This document shows, piece after piece, positions 1 to 14,256 of a DNA stretch of 64,000 nucleotides. The position numbers and the translations under genes are program-made. Origin of the DNA: Metaphire vulgaris. Its lineage: Eukaryota; Annelida; Clitellata; Crassiclitellata; Megascolecidae. Under the pieces are notes generated by a model. It made no database searches. It saw nothing but the letters and a program-made list of their open reading frames with translations, and had not been told where the DNA came from. Where the stretch lies: NCBI GenBank assembly GCA_018105865.1, contig CM030851.1, forward strand, positions 4,342,168 through 4,406,167, given 5' to 3'. How positions within the stretch are numbered: position 1 is the stretch's first letter; every line of letters starts with the position of its first letter.

Positions 1-950
1 CGTCTAAATAAGGTTTATTATCTTCATTGAGAATAAAATTCTAGCGTTAAGAGGAATCGAAGTTGATGAAAGAAGACTTATGCCCTTTTTTATGAGAAAT
101 GCTGTTCTGCTTTGAGAAGAGTTCTTTCGCTCAGTCCATCCGATACTCAACGCTCGTCAATTGATTGGTCGAGCGGCGTCATCCATCGGCAATCAGTCAA
201 CGACTGATCTTATATGAAAGAATCGCTTTCACTTCGTTCGAATGACTCGACGTTTTAACGACTGCAATCAGTTTTTCATTCTTTCCCCCTATTTCTGATT
301 CTTTCTTCACTTCTGTAGTCAGACGGAGCTTTCCCGGGCATTTTGGACAGTTTTACAAAAACCTCTATGGACATATCATTTTATTATGTACGATTCATTT
401 GAATCTTGATCTGCATTTTTGTCGCTCGAAATTCAAAGCAAGATCGATGCCGCGAATTCGTGAGAGGAAATGATAAAACGAACGCTCGATTTCGGCTTTC
501 GACTCACTTCAGTCAAACTCAGTGCGGAAAATTTGCCACAAGATTTTCGCCAGAAGACGTTTTGCTAATATTTCGATTTCGTCATAAACCAGAAAAGCAA
601 TATGACTCGTAATCAGCTGCGATATTTTCCAGAATCTCTTGCATTCAGATCCTGTTTGCCGGTTGAATATCGCCATCTATTCGCCCAACAGCCTCTAGAT
701 TTCCTTACCTCTACAATCTGAAGTGAATTTATTGTTTCTATAGCACTCGTTTTTAGAATGAAGTTCGTCGCATGCAAACAGACTGCCAAAACAGACGCAG
801 ATCAGCTGAACACATCACCTGAGACCAGTCAATAGTTTGTAATTGTTTTCAAAGGCTTTCGCTTCTGAAGAAAGCAAAAATTCCAACTGAGTAAACTATT
901 GTTAAGTTTCAGCTATAATTCAACTCTCATTAATTAGAACGAGGTATAAA
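1..950. other. no feature recognised
   Basis: AT-rich sequence without a recognisable coding segment. The only ORF of note (406-612, plus) has no family signature. Confidence 0.5.
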
Positions 951-1236
951 CAGGCCTGCCGAGGGAAGGGGGAAGAGCCGATATCCATGGGTCCGGCGAT
1001 CCGTAGGGGCCCGGGCAGGTCCGCAATAATGTTACCTCACGCAAAACTATTTATTATGAACCGCTGTGGGCGGTGTGCTAGGGGGGAGGCGCCGAAGGTT
1101 GTTGGAGAGTCCACGTGCTATTTTTTGTAAAGTGCAAAACTTTTAGGACAAACTTTCTAAGAAATAAAAATTTAAAAGTTCTTCGAGGTCCGTGACTGTT
1201 TTGCCCCGGGGTCCGGCATTTCTCTCGATGGGCTTC
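951..1236. mobile_element. miniature hAT-like element
   Basis: Starts CAGGCCTGCCGAGGG and ends with an imperfect inverted copy (CTCGATGGGCTTC). Flanks ggtataaa and gacataaa match at 6 of 8 positions, as expected of an aged 8-bp target duplication. GC-rich inside compared with its surroundings. No coding capacity. Confidence 0.55.
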
Positions 1237-1528
1237 GACATAAATGGCAAAGTTTCTAAATGACCAGTTAAAATTAGAAATTCAATTATGCATCGCTCGC
1301 TGTCTGTTGCTGCTTCTATAGCGCCTATTTCAGAATTGAAAGAAATTGCCGAGACAAGGATTGCCAGATCTAGGGGTAGATACGAATCAATGCAGTTGAG
1401 TCAGTCTGCCTTGTTTCAGGCGGAAGAATGAATGCATTTAGATGGGATCTGAATCATTTGCCATTGAGCATTCTGTGAGCGATTAGGAGCTTCAAATGGC
1501 ATTATTGCTCCGATTGACTTCTGATTAG

Positions 1529-1561
<33 letters not shown>

Positions 1562-2249
1562 GTAAAAATAAAAATACTAATAGTCTAACTGGATTTCAAG
1601 CGGTTTCGCGTTAATCCTCGTGTGTTTCCGATTATAACACGTTTTCAGCCTTAGACAAACATTACGAGTTATATCCATAAACACGGTCAGTCATTTAGAG
1701 AATTATTGTCAAATTCTGAAACTTTCCTACAGTCTCAAACAGAGGAGAATCGAACATTAGGGCGTTCCTAGAGACGGTTCTAATGACTCCATTGTTAACG
1801 GGGACTGAGTATGAGATATAGATTCTTGATATCGTCGAAGAGTCTTTTCAATCTCTGGTGATGTTTTGCGTTCATTTGAGGGAAGCGAAGTAAGTAAGTA
1901 AGTCCCAGAGTAACTAATTTCCAGACTTATAATTATGCGACGTTTCGTAAATTTATTTATTTCTTTATTTCCATTCGAGAAATGTTTCCGCGTCTACAAA
2001 GAGTCGCATTTTGTCCGTTTATCTGCAAATGCAATTCATTTGTAGAATGACTGACCAACAACTGATTTCGTCGTTAGGCTTTGCAATTCTGAGCGACGCA
2101 GTCTTCCTAATTCATCCGGCGTTTGACTATAATTAGCCGCAAATAAAAATGCTTTTATAAAGATGGAAATATAGTATTTCCATCATCAGATACTCCCCTC
2201 AGGCAAAGCTTTATCTGAGCAGAAAGAACTTTTCAGGGAATCTATTCGT
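1237..2249. other. no gene; short (AAT)n at 1528-1559
   Basis: Nothing coding is recognised. A 30-bp AAT run lies at 1528-1559 and a short GTAA repeat near 1890. Confidence 0.45.
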
Positions 2250-2505
2250 ATGCATGTATGTATGTACAGAATGTACAATGTGTATGCATGCATTCATGTA
2301 TGTATGTATGTATGTATGTATGTATGTATGTATGTATGAATGAATGGATGGTTGGATGGACGGACGGATGGATAGATGAATGGTTGGATGGATGAATGGA
2401 CGTATGTATGTATGTATGTATGTATGGATGGATGGATAGATGGTACGGATGGATGGATGCTTGGATGGGTGGATGGACGGACGGATGGATGGATGGACAG
2501 TTAAG
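2250..2505. repeat. compound ATGT / ATGG microsatellite
   Basis: About 80 bp of ATGT units, then about 165 bp of ATGG/ACGG variants with interruptions. Tetranucleotide phase is mostly kept. Confidence 0.9.
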
Positions 2506-3738
2506 TGTCTTTGTCATTTCCAGCATTTACCTCTGTTGCTGTGGATAGTTTGCTGTAATATCTGTTTAGCGTTGAGTCGTTCGCATCAGAGATGACAGAA
2601 CAGCAAATTCAATTTCGTCTCTTTCTCGGTGAAACTCGTAACGCAGAGTATACGAAGCTCTCACGATCTTATGATGTTCGTATTGCTGTTCTTCTCTTAG
2701 CGTAATCCCAGCGCAGTGTGAGTGCAGAGACGACGGACTTTGGACCCCGTTAACCCAGGGCTTTTGGAAACCCTCCCCTGCTGAAAGCACGTGACTAGAA
2801 TCTGCCACCTGGTGATGGATTTGGACCAAAGCGTATGTGACAAAGAATTGAATAACTAGCGTCCATTGATATTGCATACAAGTAATTTCGGCTGAATTAT
2901 GATTTGCCAGATTAAGTTGCATTGATAGCGATAAGCCAGGAAGAAGAAAAGGAAGAGAAAATCGAGAGACAGACAGGCAGACAGACAGGCAGACAGACAG
3001 GCAGACAGAGACACAAGAGCAAGAATAACTGTGTAGCCTAATATGTAAGACGAAGCTTAACAAAAGCTCTCTAATATCGCTCGAGCGCGCGGGCGCGGGT
3101 TCAATCTGATCACGTAGTTGACCGCGAAAGAAATTTTCATAAAAGTCGAATATTTAGCATCTCAGCTGATAACACGGCACTCAGTCGGTCCCACGGATGA
3201 CGACTCTGATCCGCTATAGGAGATCAGTCTATTCGCCTATCGCCAGAGATGTTCATTTCTTTTAGAAATTCATTATTTTAGCACCAATTTACTAAATAAA
3301 ATATTCAAGTAAAAGCTCTGAATGAACGTTAAGTGCTACTTGCTAAAATACGTCAAAGTTAGTTAAACGAAGACTGAAAACTCTATATGGATGGAGAAAC
3401 GTCGTTTGAGCTCAAAAATTCGCCTCTACCAAACACGGTCGTTGTAATCAGAGGCGGCGCCATAGAAGCCCATTTCTGATTTCTTGAAATCCTTTCAGCT
3501 GAGAAGTTTGTTGTCTACGTTTGACTCAGATCCCACTGTTATCCATCTGTATGATGACGAAGTCTTATCCAAATGTTTCAGTAATTGAATTTGAGAATTT
3601 CGATTAAATTTTCAAACGAACGAATGTCAATTTGACGGATTCCGATACACTACTTGGGAGTTGAAATGCGAATATCAGTTGAATTGAGTATTAGTCAAAT
3701 TGAAGTGTGTCTTGGGAAGAAATACGCTTACTCTCCGT
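2506..3738. other. no gene; small (CAGA)n at 2970-3008
   Basis: Mixed sequence with an interrupted CAGA/CAGG run. The long minus ORF at 2566-3063 is low-complexity at one end and has no recognised domain. Confidence 0.4.
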
Positions 3739-3741
3739 TTA

Positions 3742-3786
<45 letters not shown>

Positions 3787-4141
3787 ATTATTCTGTCTCA
3801 TTATTCGCTTCATTTCCGATCAGAGCAGTCAGTCAATCATCACTAAGTCTCTGGAGTCCCGAGGAAGACGCAATTCTCGCTTCACTGTCTCTTTCTTTCT
3901 CTCTTTCTTTCTTTCTCTCTCTCTCTTTCTTTCTTTCTTTCTTCTTTTCTTTCTTCTTTTCTTTTTTGCTTTCTTTCTTGCCTGTTTTCTGTCTGTCTCT
4001 TTCTCTGTCTGTCTCTTTCTCTTTCTTTCTTCTTTCTTTCTTCTTTCTCTTTTCTTTCTTTCTGTCTCTTTTCTTTCTGTCTGTCTGTCTGTCTGTCTTT
4101 CTGTCTGTCTCTCTGTCTGTCTGTGCGTCTGTCTGTCTGTC

Positions 4142-4210
<69 letters not shown>
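3739..4210. repeat. polypyrimidine tracts: (CT)n, (CTTT)n, (CTGT)n
   Basis: A pure CT run at 3741-3786, then about 320 bp made almost only of C and T, with G in CTGT units, at 3886-4210. The Ser/Leu/Phe-rich and Arg/Glu-rich ORFs here are repeat translations, not genes. Confidence 0.95.
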
Positions 4211-4213
<3 letters not shown>

Positions 4214-5698
4214 AACGGAAGTTTGAAGAGTGTCGTTCGTCCAATGAGCTCAATGACATCATCTTTGAATCTTGTTTCAAACGACGCAACTGATCAACGA
4301 CGAAACGTCCAACTGGCGATAATTGCTTCCAAAAGCAACAACTTACAATCGGGTTTCTTCCTGGCGACGATCGAGGTCTCTTTCCGCACATGTATTATTC
4401 TGTCTGCAGGGGCCTCCTCCGGTCTCCTCGGGTCACCTGGAGTTTCATAATTTGCGTGAATAAAGTTTGAAATGCTGTTGAAAACATCTCGCGGACTCAA
4501 ATCAAGTCATTGGCCACATTTACAAACTTTCTGGAAAATGAATTTTTAGATTCTGACTTCGGATTTGGAGTCAGCATAATTCATTTACTGTAGAATGCAT
4601 GGCAGCCACTCAGTTGCAGCACACAAACAACGTTTTTTAATTGACCAGTCCATAATTTATGGCTTATTTTTCGAGCGCAAATTCTTGTGAATGTTTGAGG
4701 CTTAACTCAAATTAGACGCAAAAGAAGTCGAAGGAAGACTTTCTCCTGAAGAAAAAGAAAAGAAAGACGAAGATGATTGAGATCGCTGAAGAACTCTTTC
4801 GACCGATTTCTTTCCAGAGGACGAAAAAGCGAAGACCGAGAGGAGATTCTGCATTCGACAGAAGAGCGTCGCCATGACGACAGCACTTAACAACGACCAC
4901 AGCATCCGCCGCTGACATCCACTCATCAGTAACTGGTTCCGTTGCTTTCCGATCGAAACCAGACTAACAGCGTACATTTGGCGGAGGTGCATGTTTAGGA
5001 CTCTTCCAATCGAATATAACGACGACGTATTTTGTTCGGTCCGGCGAATGCCGCTATTTAAGGAGACTGCACTGCAGCTTCTTAATGCAAGAGAGACGAG
5101 ACTAAAAACGAAACGAAGACAGGAGTGCATTATTTCGGAAAATGTCACTTATTCGAGACTCTTTCTATTTCTGCGGACGATCTCTTCCTCTCTTATCGAA
5201 AGACGAGTCACTGATCGAGTCACCATGGAAACTCAACCAGTCTGTTTCATAACTCTGATCGAATCTTAAGGATATTTCCTAACAAGCGGTCGCAATGACT
5301 AATACTCGATTAGCAAGATTCGCTTATTTGTATACAACAGGAGAGGCCTCGTGTTGACATAAAATTCGAATAATTTTCTCTTTAAAAAGCCGAAACAGCC
5401 TGCCATAGACATACTAACTAACGGACCTTTTCTAATATCTGTGCTTGTCACGTGTGGAAATAACTTTGCGGCTAATAAAGAGCTGTCGTGCACAGTTAAG
5501 TGAATTCACGTGAAATGCAAAAGTATATTGTCAGCGAAATGGACTTCAGTCTTAGATATCTGGGAAAATAGCCTGACCCACACGAGTCTAAACGAATACC
5601 AAATACGACAAAAATAGCGCGCGCTTTATAAGCCTTCCTATTTTAAAAGTAGACAATTAAACTAAACGTTTTATCCTAAAGAATCTTACAAAGAAGAG
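4211..5698. other. no gene recognised
   Basis: Contains a 148-codon minus ORF (4702-5148) rich in Ser with no known domain, opposite an equally unconvincing plus ORF. No splice-flanked conserved exon found. Confidence 0.35.
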
Positions 5699-6052
5699 CA
5701 GTGGCGGTTCCAGGAATTCTTGGTGGCGGATGAAAAAATGTATAGGAAGTTGGTGGGGGATGCAAAGTGAAGAAGAAAAAGAAAAGAGAGCAAAAAGGTC
5801 ATTGGTAGTGTTTTGCCCACTAAATGTTGGTAAAGGCTGACAAGCAAAAATCATCATTCGCAGTATATTTATTTTTCAGTAGATTTTTAAATAAACTTAC
5901 CGGAAAATAGATTGAAATAGATTGACAAGCAAAAAAGTTCATCCGCGGTATTAAGTTCACCGAATTTACGAAAGATATGTATTTTTGACAAGCAAACAAA
6001 ACCCCGGTGGGGGATGCATCTCCCGTTCATCAACACGGTGGAACCGCCACTG
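5699..6052. mobile_element. miniature hAT-like element, CAGTGGCGG family
   Basis: Ends CAGTGGCGGTTCCAGGA and GGAACCGCCACTG are near-perfect inverted repeats (10+ bp). The flanks match only 5 of 8. It contains three internal copies of the motif TGACAAGCAAAA at 5838, 5923 and 5986. Confidence 0.75.
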
Positions 6053-6127
6053 AAAGACAGTGGAATTCGACTGTTTTTCAATCGCAACATGCATAAGCTT
6101 TGTCAAATGGCACCCTGACTCGCTGAT

Positions 6128-6129
<2 letters not shown>

Positions 6130-6181
<52 letters not shown>

Positions 6182-6198
6182 TCTTTCTCTCTCTCTAC
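6130..6198. repeat. (CT)n microsatellite
   Basis: About 45 bp of pure CT, then CTTT variants, leading directly into the CTAT array. Confidence 0.95.
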
Positions 6199-6910
<712 letters not shown>

Positions 6911-7342
6911 TATCTTCCGCTTGGTTCCATCCTCCTGATGTTTTGCATTTTCTAGTGGCAATATAAGAGTTATTTGTTGATTGTTCTTTTTGAGATGATT
7001 GATATAGGCGATATTTGTTGTTACCGAGCGATCGGTGCAACGTGTAAAATAACGCTACAATCTGATCCGATGTCACTTTGATATTCGTAATAATTTAGCG
7101 ACGGATTTAATCGGCGGATTGACCGCGAAACGCAGGCTCAAGAGTGAACCTTCGGCGATTGAAAATAGACAACGCGTCCAAGAATTCCAATGTTTTATTG
7201 GTTAATGGAGGAGCGAAAAAGCAATAACTGTAAATATCGGTAATTAAATCTTTTGAAAATGAACAGATTTATAGCAGAATGCAGTAAAGTAGAAGGAAGA
7301 GACAGACATTGGAAACGGTCGCTTAAATCTAGTTTCGTTCTA

Positions 7343-7574
7343 CACGTAGAACGGAAGATGGCAGAGTGGGTTACACGCGCTGGAGCGGCAGGCCTATGGA
7401 ACGGGATCAAGCCCCGTTAGCGACCCTAGTGGCTTTCACACAGGCAGTAATGCCTCCTATGACTGACCTCTGGATTACAACCTCGAATCACCACGGACAA
7501 GGTCACGACTATGATTTTTACTGAAGCGACCATCGACTGGTGCTGATGTACTACTACAATGGCGTTAAAGAAGT

Positions 7575-7659
<85 letters not shown>

Positions 7660-7720
7660 ACTACTAAGCCACTTTAAATCACGCTAAGTCATGCTAAGTA
7701 GTTAATATCTTTGCGCGTCT
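7343..7720 (+). mobile_element. tRNA-derived SINE (Ser/Leu-type head) with (CTA)n
   Basis: Head GGAAGATGGCAGAGTGGGTT looks like the D-arm and A box of a class II tRNA, with GGGATCAAGCCC as a B box at 7392-7403. Shares over 80 bp with 23107-23215, including CTAGTGGCTTTCACACAGG. A (CTA)n run of about 90 bp (7574-7666) lies before a shared 3' end, TAAGCCACTTTAAATCACGC. Confidence 0.7.
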
Positions 7721-7780
7721 GAAACTTTCGCATAATTTTAGACATTTGGGTGAAACTCTTGTCGAATGTCACGTGACTAC

Positions 7781-7963
7781 CAGTGGAGGCTCCAGGATTT
7801 GGCAAGTGGGTGGCCGTTGGGGTGGCAACTTCTAAGCATTTGTTGATATTTGTTTATAGGTGCGTTGTAGTAAGTATCGGGTCCCACCAGGAGGCCACTG
7901 GGGCATTAAATTGAGGAAGCAGAGGCACCTCCCCTCCCATCCCCAAATGTAGAGTCGCCACTG
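7781..7963. mobile_element. miniature hAT-like element, CAGTGGAGGC family
   Basis: Starts CAGTGGAGGCTCCAGGA, ends AGAGTCGCCACTG. Flanking gtgactac and gagactac match 7 of 8. Interior (GGCAAGTGGGTGGCCG) is close to the longer element at 60394-60813. Confidence 0.85.
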
Positions 7964-8360
7964 GAGACTACTATACCCCGATTAATAAGTGGGGCTGCTT
8001 AAGGGCGTCCATCGTCAGAGCAAACGCCTTTCAGCTTTAAAACGGAAGCGAAGGGTCGAAGCTGCTTCGGCGTTGAAATTGCTCTGGGAATTAGGAGCCA
8101 CTGAAGCGATATCTCTACTCTTCTGCGAAAAGTCAGATCCTCTGATGCGATTCGATCTTCTCTTCCGTCGCCCACGGACATCAGACGGAATAAATGGAAT
8201 TAATTTACGGCAACAGCTTCTACCATTCATTGGCACATCTGTAAATATTAGTGATGGCATGTTAAACACCTGAAAGATAGCGAAAGAAGGAATTTGAAAG
8301 TCACGCAATGGCTTAGTTTACTAGGTTGACGTGATACACATTATTACTAATCAGTCGTTA

Positions 8361-8655
8361 CAGTGGCGTAGCCAGGATTTCCCGTAGGAGGGCTCACATT
8401 TTGTCCCGTAAAATCCTGACAAGCAAAGAAAACGAAAGAAAACGTCGTCACGCTTATTATTTCGCTTATATAGTTAGTTATATTGTTATAATAATGGTAT
8501 ACGAGCGCGGATAGCGATAGCTTAAACAACTATATTGATATTTTTTCTTTTTTACTTCACTAAATCCGATTTATGATAATTAATACTCATTAAAAAATTT
8601 GATCGGCCAGCCAAGGGGAAAGTTCAACCTTCAACTCCCCTTGGCTACGCCACTG
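8361..8655. mobile_element. miniature hAT-like element, CAGTGGCGTAGCC family
   Basis: Ends CAGTGGCGTAGCCAGG and CTTGGCTACGCCACTG are inverted repeats. Flanks agtcgtta and agttgtta match 7 of 8. Motif TGACAAGCAAAG inside at 8417. No transposase. Confidence 0.9.
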
Positions 8656-8769
8656 AGTTGTTAAATTTCTTTAGCGCCATTATTATAATGCATCTGCACC
8701 TGTCTGTGGTCGCTTCACAGTAAGAATCACAGTAAGAATCATATTTAAAAATTCACGTAGTTCTCAGTA

Positions 8770-8960
8770 GAAAGTCCAGTGATCTCTGGTTCCGGTTAAG
8801 GAGGGCATGCAATCAGAAATAGACGCGCTTTGGTCGAAGTCTAGAGGTTTAAAGACATATTGAGCTTGAAGAGAGTGTATCAGTCTGGGTCCAACCACAG
8901 AGAAAGCGCGTCGCCCACGTGGTGCTCCTGCAACAGGGTATGAAAAGAATCGAGGCGTCT
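8770..8960 (-). mobile_element. LINE reverse-transcriptase C-terminal remnant
   Basis: On the minus strand, at about 8930-8810, one frame reads APRGRRAFSVVGPRL, the typical (G)RRAFS..GP.LWNSLP tail of CR1/L2-type reverse transcriptases. Frame is lost soon after. Truncated and dead. Confidence 0.6.
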
Positions 8961-8980
8961 GAATTACACGCCATTTAGAA

Positions 8981-9135
8981 ATCTATGTTATGAGAGGAAG
9001 GACAACCAGAGGAAGACCACGCACATCACTATACTGCACTGGATGCTGACTAAAGACGGATACAAAGCATTAAAGGCCCAGGCCGCTGACGGAGAAGGAT
9101 GGTGCCAATGGGAACCAGTACCTGCTTCCGGGCAG
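8981..9135 (+). mobile_element. possible LINE C-terminal remnant
   Basis: Plus strand reads RGRTTRGRPRTSLY and, after a frame change, KDGYKALKAQAADGEGW. This recalls the GRGRPR...DRE.W terminus of non-LTR polyproteins. Short and frameshifted, so tentative. Confidence 0.4.
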
Positions 9136-11309
9136 AGAACTTAAGAAGAATGTTAAGCGGATGTCACAGGGAGGGAACGTCGTCCCTCAACGCAGAAACT
9201 AAAACAGGAAAATTTGGTCCAATGCTGCCTAAAGTGGAGAGCATTTTCTTGCAGGTGAATGATTGCTGGAACCTGTCAGTAACAGATATCATTTTAAAAC
9301 TTTCAGCTGAATTCCAATGACCATCAGCTCTTCACAGAGGGCAGATTTAATTTGCGCAACTTTAAGAATCGCCATTACAACTGGAACACAAAATAAGGCA
9401 TTTAGCATTCTAACAGACAGGTGGCAACTGTATGCACCATACAGCTATTCATCCATCCGTCTACAGACCGTGGTCACCGTTCCAAGGACCTTTTAAAACA
9501 CATTTGCTTTTTAAATTTGACAACAGAAGGAATTGATCCCGCTACAGACGACGTATGTGACAGAAAGCACATTGACTGTTAAGGTCGTTGTCTTGGTCGC
9601 ATTTAAAGTTATAGTTATCTATGCGAATTCCTGGATGAAATGGAAGCTAAGAATAGTCGATGGGGAATTTATGGTATCATGCAACGTCACGATATTGTAC
9701 ACTATTTTGAACACTGGTCTAATTATAAACGAAGTGGAGGAAATCTGTGAAAACATCCAAGATTTTACAGGAAACTTATAAAATTACTGAAACTAATTGT
9801 GAAAATTCGCACTCTCGTCGTTAATAAAGAGGCGACGTAGAAACTTTTGCTGCAAATCTCTCCGGTTGCGATTTTCGATTTGGACTTCAGTGTTCAACGA
9901 AATTTTAATCCAACAGAAAAGACCTTCCTAGAAACTGACCATAATACGAAGTCTCTGTTCGCAAAATGTCTGTTCGCTGTGCAGTTCATCGCCGGTCCAA
10001 TGACTGTCAATGTTTATCCTCTGAGGCGGTTGCTATAGCCTCGTAAGTGCTATTTGACTCCGGTCACTCGCAGTGTTTGCGTTTTCTCTCTCAGTTATTT
10101 CCTCTTCCTACTTCACCGAGACTCCATCTAACATCCGGTCAGACGCCTCGAGTACAGCTCGTCAGTGGTTAGGGAGATGGGCTGATGGACTGATGTCCCG
10201 ATTGGGTCCATTGCATAAAGCATGCGTTAAAAATGAAAGCAATTACGCAATTGTGCAACAACAGTCTCAAAATCTCTTCCTGATTACTCTCAAAAATGAT
10301 GGAAGCGACAGCAGAAGCGATTAAAACGGCTCATGAGTCTAGAGTCTAGACGCAGTCTTCGCTGTTAGTGGAAGAAAGGAACGGATATTTAGGCGTATGT
10401 ATAGCGCCATTGTTTGGGCAGATTTTATTCTAAGTCGTTGGAGATGTCGAGAATTTAAAATGGAGCAATCGCAACTGAACGTCTGCAGATATAAATTGTC
10501 TTCGTTCTATTTACGATTATCGTTAGAAACATCTTTAGTTTATCTCCAGTTTTAAAGTATACGGCGTTTGAACCACACAACGACGCAATCCGTTTTACCA
10601 AATTCTCCCCCCCCCCGGGGACGCAATCAATAAGTGCACACGCCGCTTTGAGGGTAAGTGCAATGACACCTCTCTGCACTCAATTAAGAGGAAAGAGCAC
10701 TTCCCAAGTGCATTCAATTGACCTTCAAACGCTTCGGAGCACATTTTGTGTTTCCATCCGATGCTCTCTCTAACTGTCTCCTTGTCTCTGTCTCTTCCTC
10801 TGCATATGAAACAAATCAACTCCGTCTTTGTCAATCGCCTCCAATTGCAAGAGTGCAGCATCTCCAGAGTAAGCAAGTAAGTAAGCAAGATAAACTGCTG
10901 TAGCCAGTAATAGCAGACTCGGCATTTGGCATGTTGGCAGTGCTGAAAGGATGATGGTTCTGTATGGTTAATTTGTAAATTGTAATAATAAAAGTTCAAA
11001 AATAATTTCTAATTCGATTTCTAATATCGTTTTTCAGCTGAATTCATATTTATATATTTCAGTTTCAGTTTTTAAAATAATTACTAATTTTAATTATTAT
11101 TTTAGTTAACGAATCTGTTAATTTCGATCTCTATTTTAATTACCGGTAACGATAAAATCACTGGTCTTAACCTTTGAAAAAATTAATCTGTGTTGCGGAT
11201 TAAACCATTTATACATCGTCATGGTCATACAGTAAAATTTACAAATCATTATATGGTGACAGAGCAATAGTTTACTTAGCAGACCTGTGCGAAGTAGATC
11301 CGTCACTAG
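9136..11309. other. no gene recognised
   Basis: About 2.2 kb without a recognisable coding, repeat or RNA feature. Short ORFs (e.g. 9533-9781 plus, 10595-10999 minus) lack family motifs. Confidence 0.4.
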
Positions 11310-11596
11310 CAATGGCGTAGCGAGGAGCAGTGAGGGCGAACCGCCCGGGCGGCGTCACTTGCTGTAGGGGCGGCATTTTCGAGATTTATTTTTTATTTTT
11401 ACTTTTCTTTTCTTTTATAAAGGTTTTTTGCTTGTCTGGAAATTTAGAGAAGTCGATAAAGTTTTTTTGTTTTTTTTGCTTTTCATGAAATTTAGGGAAG
11501 TTGATAAGGTTTTTTGCTTGTCAGGAATTTTTCGGAGTTCGGAGGCGGCACTTTATTTTCTCGCCCCGGGCGACAGTTTGCCTCGCTACGCCACTG
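11310..11596. mobile_element. miniature hAT-like element, CAGTGGCGTAGC family
   Basis: Starts CAATGGCGTAGCGAGG, ends CCTCGCTACGCCACTG. Flanks gtcactag and gtcactat match 7 of 8. Two good copies (about 11423, 11509) and one weaker copy of the internal motif lie in reverse orientation (TTTTTTGCTTGTC). Confidence 0.9.
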
Positions 11597-11895
11597 GTCA
11601 CTATAGTCTTGGATCAGTTCCAACAGTACAAGAACAATGTGAAAGTAATCGGCAATGTGCTTGCTTCGGTACACAGTAAAATTCAAATTCTGCCTGTCTC
11701 GTCGGCTGAATGTGAGTGGGGTTTCTCATGCATGAATATAAATGATACACTAGTTATAAATCAACTCAGTGTAATAATATTGAAAATCAGAGCAAAGTAA
11801 TGTGCATTAAACCATGCATTTACCATGCCACCTCCCACACTGCTCGCCATGTTTCCACTGCTCCAGGTAAAATCGTAGCCTATATGTATAGCATT

Positions 11896-11918
11896 TATAT
11901 TATTATATTATTATTTTA

Positions 11919-12003
<85 letters not shown>

Positions 12004-12499
12004 CATCATCATCATCATTATTATTATTATTATTTCTAGACAATTTCTCCAGCGCAGTAAACAAGGCTAAGGCCTACGACAAAAGCGCTTTAACATAATT
12101 CTATCAATAAAATCCGATATTAAATAAGTATGTTTTAAGTTCCTAAGAAAGGATTCCGCAGAGACAGCTTCCGACACAACGTCAGGTAACGAATACCAAA
12201 CGGATTCCCTTTGGAGAATGACCTTTCTCCAAACTTGGAGGTCTTTGACGGAGGAGGGACAAGCAGCAGGACTCGACGACTCGACCGAAGCTTCATTCTC
12301 GACTCATTTGACGTCGTTCGCTGCACCAGCGCACTCAGATATTCTGGGCAGTGTGAATCATAAAGGGCTCGGAAAGTGAGCCAACAACGCTTGAAAACAA
12401 TACGCTGTTGAACGCGTAACCAGTGGAGGCGATCTCTCAGCAGTGGCGTGATGTGGTCATTCCAGCGACAACCGAAGACCACTCGGACCACCATGATTA

Positions 12500-12503
<4 letters not shown>
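11896..12503 (-). mobile_element. CR1/L2-like LINE 3' fragment with (AAT)n tail
   Basis: Minus frame 12503-12135 has RDRLHWLRVQQRIVFKR, then SSRRVLLLVPPP and FGERSFSKGNP, a classic reverse-transcriptase C-terminus; the same block occurs at 35790-36000. The 3' UTR ends near GCGCTGGAGAAATTGTC and passes directly into (AAT)n, seen as TTA units at 11896-12035. 5'-truncated. Confidence 0.8.
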
Positions 12504-12537
<34 letters not shown>

Positions 12538-12543
12538 GATTAT

Positions 12544-12582
<39 letters not shown>
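12504..12582. repeat. (ATT)n and (TA)n microsatellites
   Basis: ATT units at 12497-12535, then a pure TA run at 12548-12581, lying between two LINE fragments. Confidence 0.9.
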
Positions 12583-12584
<2 letters not shown>

Positions 12585-12589
12585 CATCT

Positions 12590-13312
<723 letters not shown>

Positions 13313-14256
13313 TCTAGTATGTGCGTGAATCCGGTTCTGATACATAAATGAAACTTCAGCCTTGTGGAGGCCATTGTCGTCGAGAGAGTTCTAATGCCTT
13401 TATGGTAATAGCAAAAATCATCGAGAAACGAGAGGACTGTTAGACAAACACAAACGAAGACAGTTAGCCAGACAGAGACACAAGCACAGACAGACAGACA
13501 GACCAATTGATTGTGTTTTTTGGGTGATGATAGCCTGGGGACTGTTTCATCTGTTTTTCTGAACTAGTTTTGACAAATTCTCTGCTGGGCGTTGTAACTG
13601 GGTCGTTTGGACTGCTCGAGGATCGGTCGAATGGAAAAGAAGTCTCAGAGGGAAACCGAAGGGAAAAGCGATTTGCAAAGGAAAACAGCACCTGATACAG
13701 TACGACTGCCGATAGCAGCTCCTGCTTAAGTCGAATGATGAGAGTTTTCCATGCGAATGACGTCAATGAAGCAACAAGAGCGCCATCTTGGAATCACAGA
13801 AATAAGATCATTACAACACAACAACGACCCGGGGGTTTAACCCCTGACACTCGGTTCCGAAATGGGATTTTGACCGAGAACTTGGACCTTTTTGCTCATT
13901 TGTGCTTATGAATATATATAATGACAAACACAGTGCAGTTTCACTTTAAGGAAACGGAAAGTGGAGGCAAACGAGACGGCAAAATAACAGAATTACTCGA
14001 TGCCTGTCCAACCGCCAGCACTCTCCGAATTTCACTGAATCCGTTGCTTTTCGACACTTTAGATGAACTTGACGTTTTCGAATTTGTGGAGTTTTGAGAT
14101 TTTTCTAATTTTGTGATGGCTTTTCAATTTATTACTGTAGTAATATAATGACTTTCGAGATCTGCATTTTGATAATAAAAAGGTGTTTGACTACCGTACA
14201 TGAAGATCTTTAAATGTACGCCCGTGCAGTAGAGGAAGATGGCGACCATCTCCAGC
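13313..14256. other. no gene recognised
   Basis: No recognised coding or repeat feature apart from a small CAGA run at 13480-13502. Confidence 0.4.

Noticed and set aside
3654..4450. Ser/Leu/Phe-rich ORFs and the opposite Arg/Glu/Thr-rich ORFs
   Set aside because: They follow the polypyrimidine microsatellites and lose openness outside them.
4702..5148. 148-codon Ser-rich minus ORF
   Set aside because: No domain, no splice context, and compositional bias; a chance ORF is the simpler reading.
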